Shown: piece after piece, positions 34,477 to 46,588 of the stretch
How the letters are laid out: every line of letters starts with the position of its first letter
How positions within the stretch are numbered: the stretch's first letter is position 1
Source: Siphonodentalium dalli
Lineage: Eukaryota > Mollusca > Scaphopoda > Gadilida > Siphonodentaliidae
DNA: 64,000 nt
Direction: 5' to 3'
Assembly (NCBI GenBank): GCA_032622095.1
Contig: CP136063.1
Coordinates: 213,359,982-213,423,981, forward strand
Notes under the pieces: model-generated
Seen by the model: only the letters and a program-made list of their open reading frames with translations
Told to the model about the DNA's origin: nothing
The model's database searches: none
Program-made: the position numbers and the translations under genes

Positions 34477-34944
34477 AGGCAAGGACGGCGTTCGTTGCAG
34501 AAATATGTATATTCATTCAAATCGCCATCAACAGAAGGAACACCAAAATATTTACAGTTCCGCTCATATGCCAAACATAATCAGCGCGTACATAGTATAT
34601 TGTCGTCAAGGCGTACGGCGGTGTACGTAAACAAGAGCCTGCTCGTGTTACATAAGTTATGCTTCTGTTCACATAACACAGCGCAATTATATTGGTTAAT
34701 CACACAAAAATGATATAAACGCTCTTTATTATTTCCATATCAGGAAAACAGTAACAAAAAACGCTCTTTATGTTTACCATATCCGGATCTAAACAAAAGC
34801 CAGGATACGTTACGGGTTTTTGCTTTTGTTTACATAACACAGGGGGGAAATGACAATAACATACTGTTTATGCCATATTTATGGCGGTTTTTGACGGAGG
34901 TGAATATTTTAGCAGCATACCCACCGCCAACGCTGCCCGTATCT
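34477..34944 (-). mobile_element. 468-bp TTAA-target MITE, family T, copy 5
   Basis: Tandem-duplication copy of 31825-32290, with TTAA on both sides (34473-34476, 34945-34948). Confidence 0.85.
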
Positions 34945-35669
34945 TTAATACTCGGTTCTTGTATTCTGTGTCGTGCCAAACTTCGAACAATTCATTGCAT
35001 CATTTTACATTCTACTGGAAACGATAACTGTCCAGTGCAACGATATTTTGATAGGGAAGGCTAAATGATCCAATAGTAGTGTATAAACGATAATTTTATA
35101 TTACTGTATAATACAATTTTACAAAATACATGTACATGTATGGCAATGCATATACTCAGGGAGTGATGCGTGATAAACAGGTTGCATTTGCTAAAGCGTC
35201 AAATTACTCTTAATACTACTCTTACGATTTGGCATCCACCTTGAAACGAAGTCATCTCACAGAATCACCTTGGCATGTTGGAGTTTAATTATGCCAGAAT
35301 ATTGTTACACGTCCAGTAGTCCATGATACTGCTTTACTGTATCCTTGCCTCAATTTGTTACTGGTAAGGTAGGTCCATTCAACAAGATTCCACAGTCGTC
35401 CTGAAAATAATCATACCATCAATGTACATACATGTATACCAAATCACTATGTTTTGTGTGTCTTCGTGCTTCAATACCAGGCTTTGAACTGCTTGCATTC
35501 GCCTCACTTTTCACCCATATCTCTGAAAATAATTTTTTACTGGTAAATGTCTACATGATTTGTATCCTCCTAAACTTGTGGATAGAAATATGGAAATTTA
35601 ACGTTGTGTTAATCTGTTCTAGACACCCCATCCCGGTTGACACGAATTTCATTAGCTTCTTTATATTAT

Positions 35670-36010
35670 CGACTAGCTGGTGGGCCCGACTTCGTCCGGG
35701 CTGTTTCCCCTCTGATTTCCGGCGAAAGGCGCGGTTTGACCTTTAATTGATCATTTGAAGGTCAAGGTCAGGTCAGGGTCACGATTTGACCCGTCCAAAA
35801 CACTCCCCGGACAAAAGTTCCCGACAAAAGTACCCGTCGAAATCCGAACGTCGAAAGGCGCGATTTGACCTTGAATTGACCATTTTAAAGTTCAAGGTCA
35901 GGTCGGGGTCACGATTTGACCCGTCCAAAACACTCCCCGGACGAAAGTATCCCTAGGTATCAAATTTCGTCGAAATCCGCCAGTTTTACCCGATTTGACC
36001 TTGACATGCA
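35670..36010. repeat. GC-rich interspersed repeat with internal 129-bp duplication and AGGTCA clusters
   Basis: Begins with CTGGTGGGCCCGACTTCGTC, where CCCGACTTCGTCCGGG forms a hairpin. Two units (from 35722 and 35851) share GAAAGGCGCG, GGGTCACGATTTGACCCG and AAAACACTCCCCGGAC. Each contains several AGGTCA-type half-sites in direct orientation (for example GAAGGTCAAGGTCAGGTCA). It is a truncated mobile element of unknown class; a related tail may occur near 52815-52930. Confidence 0.6.
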
Positions 36011-36629
36011 CGAACATGCATGTGAATGGAACAGCATTTCTTCAGTGCATGGTTGTACCAAACTTGATCATGCATTAACTAGTGATAAATAGTACCGTAA
36101 TAAATAGCAACAATTAGTACCAGTTTAACAGAGAGACACAGTCCGGCATGGAAATATGGTGTCTATGTATGTGAGAGGTTATCGCATTTTTTCATGTGAA
36201 CACGAAAATGGACGAGCCGTTGATATTGCATAGACATAGAATGTACGTACGCATTCACCAACTTAGGCTGTGCATTTGTCTCTTCGCACATTCCAGGATA
36301 TTGGGGAAACTCTGTCCTTAAGTTGAGATGGTGACTCTGCGACACACCAATCTGACATCCACTTGCACGGTTGTGACTGTGGAATACAATATGATTCAAA
36401 ACTTTCTGAATAAATGTTTACATTGCGGAATGATCAGTTTGTCTTTCATTGACGTATGGACGTAAAGTGTAATTAACTGATTAATTAAGAATGTAAGCAG
36501 ACATGATACACGTATACGCATAATCCATTATTGTGTCCAAGGAAAAATAAAATTCACTAACTGACTTACGGGTGCGCACATTTACGAATTGTGATTTATA
36601 GAAACAACACACGGTATACACCATGTGCA

Positions 36630-36635
36630 TTTATT
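36630..36635 (-). promoter_or_regulatory. AATAAA poly(A) signal for the candidate terminal exon
   Basis: Canonical hexamer on the minus strand (GTAAATAAATGCAC) 36 bases downstream of the stop at 36672. Such hexamers are common in AT-rich DNA, so it is supportive only. Confidence 0.35.
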
Positions 36636-36671
36636 TACATATAGTGGTCAGCTAACAGAACAATTTCTAAT

Positions 36672-36923
36672 TCAGTCTAATTTTGGTCTGTCTGTGTCGT
36701 TTCCAACTATTGCTGTATTAGAATGTGTATCGTTGACTGCGACATCAGTCATCACACCCTGTCCCAACATTTTGACAACGCATCCCTGATTCCCTGCCAC
36801 TGGATAATCAACTAATTTATGAACTGGCAATATCTGTATGACCCCTTTGACTATTTGACTCTTTGAGTTTGAAATTTGAACAGTCACTGGTCTGACAGTG
36901 ATGTCTGATGTCGAAACAGCAAA
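36672..36923 (-). CDS. candidate terminal exon, function unknown
   Basis: The frame runs from an acceptor (TTTTTATGTTTAG, just above 36923) to TGA at 36672, 83 residues. It opens FAVSTSDITVRP and contains QIVKGVIQILPVHKL, QGCVVKMLGQG and TAIVGNDTDRPKLD at the end. A poly(A) signal AATAAA lies 36 bases past the stop. Composition is protein-like and non-repetitive. I recognise no domain and found no upstream exon, so this could be the 3' end of a gene to the right, a processed remnant, or chance. Confidence 0.35.
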   Translation of the reverse strand, partial: FAVSTSDITVRPVTVQISNSKSQIVKGVIQILPVHKLVDYPVAGNQGCVVKMLGQGVMTDVAVNDTHSNTAIVGNDTDRPKLD

Positions 36924-37687
36924 CTAAACATAAAAATCAGGTACTAAACCTAGCTCAAGGTTCTTCAAGACCGTGTAACACATGGCCATAGGCAAATATA
37001 CTCACACATGGAATGTACACTTTTTTTTAGATGACAAGGGTAATGTTAAGTTTTTGAGATATTTAAACAACCATGACATTAGGGAAATTTAAAAGAATGT
37101 TACTCCTATCTCGGAAGTTAGTTAGTTTCTATAATCGGAATGCAAACAAACCGAACAAAATTTTACAGAACACAACACTTTTAATGAAACATGTTCGGGA
37201 TAAAATTGCAATTCGCAAACCAAATAGGCCAAATATGACTGAATTTGCTAAACCAATGTTCCGCTAACTGGACAAACTGGAAGCAAATGGAAATATGCTT
37301 GCCACCATCAACATTTAGGCTAATAGCATCAGGCACTCAGCGGTAAAGTCCAAACAAACGTGAATCACAAGTAATACCTTACATCGAAAACAATCACAAA
37401 AGCTCATAATTGTGAACGCTCTATATTATTTACTGTTTTTGGGCGACCAACGCATTGACTCTCTTTATACATAAGATGTGAGATTCATTGATGTTGTGCT
37501 ATCGGCTGACAAAGTTAAAACTTCCACTTTTGAAAGTCGATACAGGTCAGACCATCAAAACATCTTATTAATGTGCCCACAGGCCGGGTCTAATTATTTT
37601 CTGGCACAGAAACGCACATGTATGATAGATGTATGTTTTCCAGTCGGGACAGGGCACAAATGAGATTAGCGGATGATATCTTGTAAT

Positions 37688-37897
37688 AAATAGGTTAGTA
37701 CATAGCGGACTGCTATTTCGTATAATTCATGTACTTGTTGGTGAGAAAACACCAGTGAAAGATCGTGGGTCAATGGGACACATCTACCAGTTCCAAATCC
37801 CTATCGCTGTATATGCCGCATAGACAGTACACAATGGACCGCGACGAAGTTCACCTATGTACCCTTTCCCGTCGGCCGGGTATCCCAAACTCGCTAT
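37688..37897 (+). mobile_element. solitary right end of the 9837-12596 family
   Basis: Matches 12381-12596 from AAATAGGTTA to CAAACTCGCTAT, with shared CAATGGGACA.ATCTACC, TTCCCGTCGG.CGGGTATC blocks. No left end is nearby, so it is a truncated copy. Confidence 0.75.
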
Positions 37898-38844
37898 TTA
37901 ATGGTTATATTTGATGTTATTGTGCTGCCTTCCGATCGACCCAAATATCACGATAAAGCCATTTTCCACAAATGGAAGCTTTTAACGAAGTGCTTTAAAT
38001 TTAAATATTTCTCTGTTAGTTGGGCTTGCTCGAGTGCTCATATAACTACTCCCATTTAATAAACGATTATGAAGTTGCAAAACAGAGGAGCGATTATGTG
38101 TATACTTAATTATTCGATGCGGCGTGTGCGGCTCGACAAAATCATTTGATCACCTGAGGAATACTTATCTACTGCAATTATATTATAAACAAGTTTTCTT
38201 CGATATCGGTGAAGACCTTCGTATAACGAACCTTATTTGGGATAACCGTGGGAAAGAAAATTAAATGAATATAATATAAACGAATCACTAAATGTACATC
38301 TTAAATAAGATATTGATGAGCTGTAGCGGTATATATTCACGATTTCCTCTATTAGAAATGGCATGAAAAGTCATTACGCCATTGTCGTTTTATCATACTA
38401 TCACCGTGACTGCGTACCCCGAATTGCTGTTATCTTAGACGTAAACACGTGGTTTGGTGAAGTCAAGTGATATCATGATTTTCATGTTATTACTTGAACA
38501 AATTAATACAGCAATCGTCTGCATTGCTAGCACATATGTTACATAGTTATGTCTTTAATACTGTTTGGAACGGATTAAGTCATTATTGTTAACTATTAAA
38601 AATTCGTGTATATTATACTACAAGCTCAGATGTTATATATCATTTTTTTAAATGTCATGCAGTGTCTCTTTAACATTGAGGAAAATGACTTCCACAATTG
38701 AACAAAGTAGCATGAGACATAAACTTTCCGACTTTAAATTTTCATGACAATATGCAATGAAGAAAAACACATTCATAATTAGTTTTATTAATTAGCTATA
38801 GTTTCTCGACCGCAATAAGTAGAACGCTGTCCTCGTCATAAGTA
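37898..38844. other. no gene seen
   Basis: AT-rich intergenic sequence without recognised elements or exons. Confidence 0.4.
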
Positions 38845-38935
38845 ACAAAAAGTCGGCCAATAAGTATAAACGCGGTCAATAAGTAACAAAAAGTCGGCCA
38901 ATAAGTAGAAAACGCGGCCAATAATTCAAGGTGAC
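38845..38935. repeat. short tandem repeat, 42 bp x 2
   Basis: AAGTAACAAAAAGTCGGCCA followed by ATAAGTA(TA/GA)AA-CGCGG occurs twice in tandem. Confidence 0.8.
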
Positions 38936-39274
38936 GTAAATGACGTCATACGTAATAACTCGATCGGCAAAGAATATTGGATCGACGGAAGATAGATTGC
39001 AGTTGATTTCGGATGAATTACGGACAGTCACTGTTTTTGGGAGTAAATATACATGTACGTGGATGAACTACACGTATCCGTATCAATATCATTCACAGTG
39101 GAAACTGACTACTGTGAAATCGCTGCAAGGTCTTCACAAAGTTCATAAGAATAAACATTGCTGGAATAATTGTTAATTTAATAAAACACACAACATTTGG
39201 TATATCTATGTTAATATATTCATCCTGTGAAACAATTATTACATTGTTGCTAATTAATAAAATACTAATTAATT

Positions 39275-39393
39275 GGTTGTTTCCACATTGACCGAGTTAT
39301 GAGGCCTCGGTCTGTCGTATTAGCCTTCGGCCTGCCGCCTCAGGCCAATACGACAGACATCGGCCTCATAAGTCTGCCAATATGGAAACAACC
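39275..39393. mobile_element. 119-bp hairpin MITE
   Basis: Arms GGTTGTTTCCACATTG... and ...CAATATGGAAACAACC pair over nearly the whole length, including GTCTGTCGTATT with AATACGACAGAC, around a GC-rich loop (CTTCGGCCTGCCGCC). Confidence 0.75.
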
Positions 39394-39770
39394 GATTATT
39401 AACATATAATATGATGCAGTCGCTGCATCACATTGGCTGTTTTCGTAAAATATTTGATTTAGTTGTACTAGATTGTGGTGTAAAAAATAATGGTCGAACA
39501 AGTTTAAGACAACTAAAACAAAAACATATTGTTCAAGGGATCGGTTGGTTTCAAAAATGACCGAAGACAAAAACTAACATGCGTTTCTGAATTGTGTTCA
39601 CAACCCCGTGGGCGAAGTGGAAAAATCAACTTGACGTGGTTTAGATCAAGGACTATCCCATAGACGCTTCGTTGACAGTACTATTGGTGACATTCATATT
39701 CATTGTCACTTATTGTGCCTCCTGAAAGTTATACATACTATCGAATGTGCCGGTAGGAAAGATAAAACTA

Positions 39771-41664
39771 CGGCGTACTACACACCGACCGGACCAGCCC
39801 GGACCAGCCGGACCCCCATATGGACTATATGAGTGATTTTAAGGGCAATATAAGTGCAGTGGTGTCATGGAAACCCACTCATGGCCGCTATTAACCCTCA
39901 AAATGCCGGCATCGGCGAAAATGTTCGCCGCGAAATGAAGCTAACAGCCCGGACCGCCCCTGCTGCGCCCAGGTGTGATTTTAGTATCCATATCTGTGCG
40001 ATGGTGTTAATGAAACCCAAATACGCACGGAGAGTGGTCAAGGTCAAACGAAAGTGCCGCTTATTATCCCCTAAACTTCCCAGATTCAGCCAGAATTACA
40101 AAATTGCACCCCCAATAAACAAACTCACAACCCGGACCCCCTTAATGTCCTCGTACTTCTAATAACTCCTTACATATGTATTGTGGAACTACCATCGACT
40201 ACACTCACGAAGATACAAGGGCGAGTCGCCCACGAAAGTCTGACGATTAACCCCCAAAATGCCGCCATCGACGATTATGTTTACCAATAACGACGCTGAC
40301 AGCCCGGACCATCCCGGTCCAGCCCGGACCCCCCATATGGACTATATGATTGATTGTAAGGCCAATATAACTGTAGGGGTGTCATGGAAACCCACTCAGG
40401 GTCGTTATTAACCCTCAAAATGCCGGCATCGGCGAAAATGTTCGCCGCGAAATGAAGCTAACAGCCCGGACCGCTGCGTCCAGGTGTGATTTTAGTATCC
40501 ATATCTGTGCGAGGGTGTTCATGAAACCCAAATACGCGCGGAGAGTGGTCAAGGTCAAACGGAAGTGCCGTTTATTAACCCCTAAACTTCCCATGTTCAG
40601 CCAGAATTACAAAATTGTGCCCCCAATAAACAAACTCACAGCCCGGACCACCTTAATGTCCTCGTATTTCTAATAAATCCTTACATATGTGTTGTGGAAC
40701 TACCCTCGACTACACTCACGAAGATACAAGGGCGAGTCGCCCACGAAAGTCTGACGATTAACCCCCAAAATGCCGCCATCGACGATTATGTTTACCAATA
40801 ACGACGCTGACAGCCCGGACCATCCCGGTCCAGCCCGGACCCCCCATATGGACTATATGATTGATTTTAAGGCCAATATAACTGTAGGGGTGTCATGGAA
40901 ACCCACTCAGGGTCGTTATTAACCCTCAAAATGCCGGCATCGACGAAAATGTTCGCCGCGAAATGAAGCTAACAGCCCGGACCGCTGCGTCCAGGTGTGA
41001 TTTTAGTATCCATATCTGTGCGGGGGTGTTCATGAAACCCAAATACGCGCGGAGAGTGGTCAAGGTCAAACGGAAGTGCCGTTTTTTAACCCCTAAACTT
41101 CCCATGTTCAGCCAGAATTACAAAATTGTGCCCCCAATAAACAAACTCACAGCCCGGACCACCTTAATGTCCTCGTATTTCTAATAAATCCTTACATATG
41201 TGTTGTGGAACTACCCTCGACTACACTCACGAAGATACAAGGGCGAGTCGCCCACGAATGCCTGGCAATTAACCCCCTAAAATTCCGCCAACGACGATTA
41301 TGTTTACAGGGCTGTGAGTTTGTTTATTGGGGGCGCAATTTTGTAATTCTGGCTGAATCTGGGATGTTTATGGGTCAATAAGCGGCACTTCCGTTTGACC
41401 TTGACCACTCTCCGTGCGTATTTGGGTTTCATTAACACCCTCGCATAGATATGGATACTAAAATCACACCTGGACGCAGCAGGGGCGGTCCGGGTTGTTA
41501 GCTTCATTTCGCGGCGAACATTTTCGCCGATGCCGGCATTTTGAGGGTTAATAGCGACCCTGAGTGGGTTTCCATGACACCCCTGCACTTATATTGCCCT
41601 TAAAATCACTCATATAGTCCATATGGGGGGTCCGGGCTGGCCCTGGCGGTGTTTAGTCACACCC
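39771..41664. mobile_element. 1.9-kb Mutator-like element with 10-bp target duplication and tandemly amplified terminus
   Basis: The direct repeat GATAAAACTA flanks the element at 39761-39770 and 41665-41674. The left terminus (39771 to about 40125) and right terminus (41304-41664) are inverted repeats of about 355 bp, aligned out to the direct repeats. Between them the left-terminus sequence plus a spacer of about 150 bp is repeated in tandem: units begin GGACCCCC(C)ATATGG at about 39810, 40326 and 40837, with a period of about 511-516. A 9-11-bp duplication and long inverted repeats are typical of Mutator-like elements. No transposase. A 73-102-residue frame (MKLTARTA..., KYARRVVKVKRKC) recurs in all copies. 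Confidence 0.88.
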
Positions 41665-41674
41665 GATAAAACTA

Positions 41675-43532
41675 TATGGAGGTAATTTATATATTTTTGG
41701 TTCGATGATGTTATGGCAGATTCAGTAGTTAGTTGTATAAATACACTTTTAGTGTACATGGATCAACCGAGACTGTTTTCATCGGGCAATGTGGCATTAC
41801 CGTCATCAGGTTACAGTCGAGAATTATTTTGATTCCAAAAGAGAGAATCCGATGTCATTTTAGATGAATTCAAACTAATATGTGTGAATTTCAGTAGCGC
41901 CTGATTTGATGTCTGAGTATTTATACATTTCCCAATAGTGATTAAGGTGTTATAACATTATGAGGTTAAAGAGGCAACTCAGCTTTAAAATAACACCAGT
42001 AGTTCAAAACGGGCAATGCCTCCCTATATCCAAGGTAAACAGAAAACAAAATGTTTGACAGCTGGTATCATACTATCGCCCATCTCATTTTTAGCATATT
42101 ATCGACTCAAAATGATGCGATTCTAAGCTTATTGACTAGCAAAAACAAGTTATATACAAATCAGATAATATGAGGATTTTCTGGAGAACAGGCTGCATAA
42201 AACACACGTGTCCATGATCAGACCATGTGGTTATTAGAAGGCGGGAAATTGTGAACTGCGGCTGGTAGGTGACTTCCGACATACACATGTATGGACAAAA
42301 TGTTGTTATATATGTATAAATGAAATTCTTCACAAATGCAGTGGATGCTATAGCACTATTGAGTTTCGGATTATAAGAAGCTTTATCATAATACATTAAA
42401 TGTGAACTTCTTGTGTTGTGTTATTTCTATGATGTTAACAGATTGTGACAAAATCTTGGGGATAAAGAGAAAAATCCATTAACGAATGGTGAATCATCGC
42501 TTGGAAGAACTTAATTATAAATCTGCGTTATTTATTAACCCTGTCTATGCTGATCGAATTCTCCCATTCAGTTATGAACATCTAGTATTTGTCGGGAAGT
42601 TCACGAAAAATAAGCAGATGATAGTTAATAAAAGTGCAGAAAAATTAATATTTATTGGAGGGAAATGTTCAGATAATAAATTCAACAAACGTGATGGTTT
42701 GTTGACCATATTATCTGAATAGTTCATAAGGGATAATTACTCAACCATGACTAATTAGTATAGTAAGGGTTACGATTATGAACGTGTAATGTAATAGCGG
42801 TCATCTTTCCGTGAACATTTTGAGAGAGTTGTCGACACCCAAGTAGTACCATAGATAACGTTCCACCGTAAATAAGCTCATATAAAATTATTTAAAACAC
42901 AAGGAATAAGCCCGGATTATTTGAATCTGAATTAAGGTATATTTGAACGATCAAAACAGTCCTATATGAACTTATTTCAATTCGATACAAGCGCATATAG
43001 GCACTATTTAATCTACTTTTTCATCGACACGACGTACAAGATGCACGCTCTTTAGAATATCGTTTCACTGCGACCCGCGTCATTCAACGACATCACGGGT
43101 ATGAGACCTATAGGAACTTATTTCAGAATAAAATAAGTTCCATTTTATCAAAAGTGAATATTTAGGTCCTATATGAACCTATTTTCATGAGGAAATGTTG
43201 ATGGAACCAGGCCCATCGCTCGAACAACGTTTGTTTATATAATAACTTCGAATTCTAGCAAATTACTTTATTTATAAAACTTGCTAACACCATCTTCAGT
43301 GTACACACCATAGAATAGACATATATAACATATATACGTATAAAATGAAACATATTTGGTATAATAACTTTGGACTTTATAAATTCTGAAATTTTACATA
43401 TATATATCACACTGCAACATATCAGCCACATGTACCTAAATTCAACATAAATTTATAAGAAATGAATGAATTTGAGTAAGGGATGAGTGCGAAACGATTA
43501 AAAACAACATGATAGTGAAATGAGTAAATGTC
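41675..43532. other. no gene seen
   Basis: AT-rich intergenic sequence. A phrase ATTATCGACTCAAAATGATGCGATTCT at about 42098-42126 recurs at 47874-47899, perhaps from one old repeat. The frame at 42486-42722 is not recognised. Confidence 0.4.
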
Positions 43533-43536
43533 TTAA

Positions 43537-46217
43537 GGTTACAGTGAAGTAATTCGATTGGTAGCGCCCTCCAACGGATTTTGGACCAAGATGCAGGAGA
43601 GAATTAAAAAAATTCTGGGCTCTGGTTGGTTAATAGTAGTTTCGATATTCAAACATATAAAATACATGCAATCACTCCTCTTGAAATTTCAGACTCCAAA
43701 CAAAACATTGGCACATTGTAAAGCACGTGGTTCCTAGATTTATTTTTTTTGGTGTGAGGTAAAAAATGTCAAAAAAAAATTCATGCAATTCTGACTCTCG
43801 ATTATAAATCCCAAATTTAAAGGTACATTCCATGCTCGACGATATGATTTTTTTCATGCAGAAACCTTGCGCAGATACCATTCCTGGTGACCATGTACTC
43901 ATTTATCACAATTCGTGGATAGTCAGGGCTGCAGGCCATTATATATTAACACTGAGGCCTATGGGAAATAATTACTTCACTGTAACCTAAAGCACAAACA
44001 TTATCATTTTTCTCATTTGAGCCCAGTGGTGGGTTTCCTATCAATATTGACCAACAAACAATTAGGGAACTTGTAGCACGTGGCATATTATATTATTTGA
44101 GTCGGTGGTAATCAATGAGAAGCCAATATTAACCCATCTGGGACAATTTTTGCTTCAAATTTTCACCTCGAAAATCTCCCTTTTTTGTCCGTTATGAGCC
44201 CATATGTGTACCTTTAATGAATGTCATGGTAACAAATCGCGCACTGAACATCGAGGGTCAGTACACAACTGAAATAAAGGCTTTTCGACCAGCCATGAGA
44301 GCAAACTACATCGCTATCTGTGGCAGGTCTCTATTTGATGTAAAACATGACCAGTGCAGGGTTAAATGGCAGCCAATTAGTCTGCTTGAGGTGGCTTGTC
44401 GACAAAAAGTGTAACACGGCGGCGTGTTTTGAGTGATGTGGCTGTTTCCATACACATACAGGTAGGCACAGAATAATTCTGCTGCACTCAAAACTTCATT
44501 TTATGCCAAAATTTCGTTTACCAGGACTCAGAATTTGTCAAGTGCGCCCAATTCAAGCTCCAGCGTGTCCATGTTTATCAGGCGAACCATCGTCCATATT
44601 TTCTCAGAGAGAAATCTGTCAGCTATAACACCAATGATGGGTATATATGCTACCATCGTTTACTTTATCGACATGGACCTCAAATGGTGACTTTTCGTGT
44701 TCATTTTAAGATATTTTGTGTTACAATTGTAAACATGGGTGGGGTCAGGAAATTGTTAATAAGACGAAAACAAAGTCATGGACAGAGATTTTGTATTTTA
44801 TTTTCAAATGTGAAGAGTCCAGGGACCGATTTGTGTCATTTTCAGATGGCATGTCATTGACGCTGTTGTCACTTTAGGTTACAGTGAAGTAATTCGATTG
44901 GTAGCGCCCTCCAACGGATTTTGGATCAAGATGCAGGAGAGAATTACAAAAAAATCTGGGCTCTGGTTGGTTAATAGTAGTTTCGATATTCAAACATATA
45001 AAATACATGCAATCACTCCTCTTGAAATTTCAGACTCCAAACAAAACATTGGCACATTGTAAAGCACGTGGTTCCTAGATTTAATTTTTTTGGTGTGAGG
45101 TAAAAAATGTCAAAAAAAAATTCATGCAATTCTGACTCTCGATTATAAATCCCAAATTTAAAGGTACATTCCATGCTCGACGATATGATTTTTTTCATGC
45201 AGAAACCTTGCGCAGATACCATTCCTGGTGACCATGTACTCATTTATCACAATTCGTGGATAGTCAGGGCTGCAGGCCATTATATATTAACACTGAGGCC
45301 TATGGGAAATAATTACTTCACTGTAACCTAAAGCACAAACATTATCATTTTTCTCATTTGAGCCCAGTGGTGGGTTTCCTATCAATATTGACCAACAAAC
45401 AATTAGGGAACTTGTAGCACGTGGCATATTATATTATTTGAGTCGGTGGTAATCAATGAGAAGCCAATATTAACCCATCTGGGACAATTTTTGCTTCAAA
45501 TTTTCACCTCGAAAATCTCCCTTTTTTGTCCGTTATGAGCCCATATGTGTACCTTTAATGAATGTCATGGTAACAAATCGCGCACTGAACATCGAGGGTC
45601 AGTACACAACTGAAATAAAGGCTTTTCGACCAGCCATGAGAGCAAACTACATCGCTATCTGTGGCAGGTCTCTATTTGATGTAAAACATGACCAGTGCAG
45701 GGTTAAATGGCAGCCAATTAGTCTGCTTGAGGTGGCTTGTCGACAAAAAGTGTAACACGGCGGCGTGTTTTGAGTGATGTGGCTGTTTCCATACACATAC
45801 AGGTAGGCACAGAATAATTCTGCTGCACTCAAAACTTCATTTTATGCCAAAATTTCGTTTACCAGGACTCAGAATTTGTCAAGTGCGCCCAATTCAAGCT
45901 CCAGCGTGTCCATGTTTATCAGGCGAACCATCGTCCATATTTTCTCAGAGAGAAATCTGTCAGCTATAACACCAATGATGGGTATATATGCTACCATCGT
46001 TTACTTTATCGACATGGACCTCAAATGGTGACTTTTCGTGTTCATTTTAAGATATTTTGTGTTACAATTGTAAACATGGGTGGGGTCAGGAAATTGTTAA
46101 TAAGACGAAAACAAAGTCATGGACAGAGATTTTGTATTTTATTTTCAAATGTGAAGAGTCCAGGGACCGATTTGTGTCATTTTCAGATGGCATGTCATTG
46201 ACGCTGTTGTCACTTTA
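43537..46217 (+). repeat. 1341-bp tandem repeat, two full units
   Basis: Each unit is one MITE plus one spacer (43537-44876, 44877-46217). The copies differ by only a few substitutions, so the amplification is recent or the array is being homogenised. Confidence 0.95.
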
Positions 46218-46584
46218 GGTTACAGTGAAGTAATTCGATTGGTAGCGCCCTCCAACGGATTTTGGATCAAGATGCAGGAGAGAATTACAAAAAAATCTGG
46301 GCTCTGGTTGGTTAATAGTAGTTTCGATATTCAAACATATAAAATACATGCAATCACTCCTCTTGAAATTTCAGACTCCAAACAAAACATTGGCACATTG
46401 TAAAGCACGTGGTTCCTAGATTTAATTTTTTTGGTGTGAGGTAAAAAATGTCATGCAGAAACCTTGCGCAGATACCATTCCTGGTGACCATGTACTCATT
46501 TATCACAATTCGTGGATAGTCAGGGCTGCAGGCCATTATATGTTAACACTGAGGCCTATGGGAAATAATTACTTCACTGTAACC
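43537..46584. mobile_element. 3.05-kb TTAA-flanked composite of three MITE units and two spacers
   Basis: The outer ends GGTTACAGTGAAGTAATT and AATTACTTCACTGTAACC are flanked by TTAA at 43533-43536 and 46585-46588. The same inverted ends recur internally at 43987, 44877, 45328 and 46218, giving MITE units of about 451, 452 and 367 bp separated by two nearly identical 889-bp spacers. The internal joints read AACC-TAAAG... and ...CTTTA-GGTT, without a TTAA duplication, so the whole array behaves as one insertion. The third MITE has an 84-bp internal deletion. Frames inside (44217-44414 and copy) are identical in both spacers and not recognised. Confidence 0.88.
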
Positions 46585-46588
46585 TTAA

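Larger units (their letters stand above)
32883..35526 (+). repeat. 2.64-kb tandem duplication, copy 2
   Basis: Repeats copy 1 from TCAAACTGAGACAACTTC to CCCATATCTCTGA, in the same orientation. The (TTG)n tract is shorter and interrupted (about 33021-33041), and the (TA)n tract is longer. Confidence 0.95.

Noticed and set aside
44217-45755. Identical 65-codon frame in both spacers of the TTAA composite, considered as cargo gene
   Set aside because: The spacers are nearly identical throughout, so frame identity says nothing about selection, and the protein is unrecognised.
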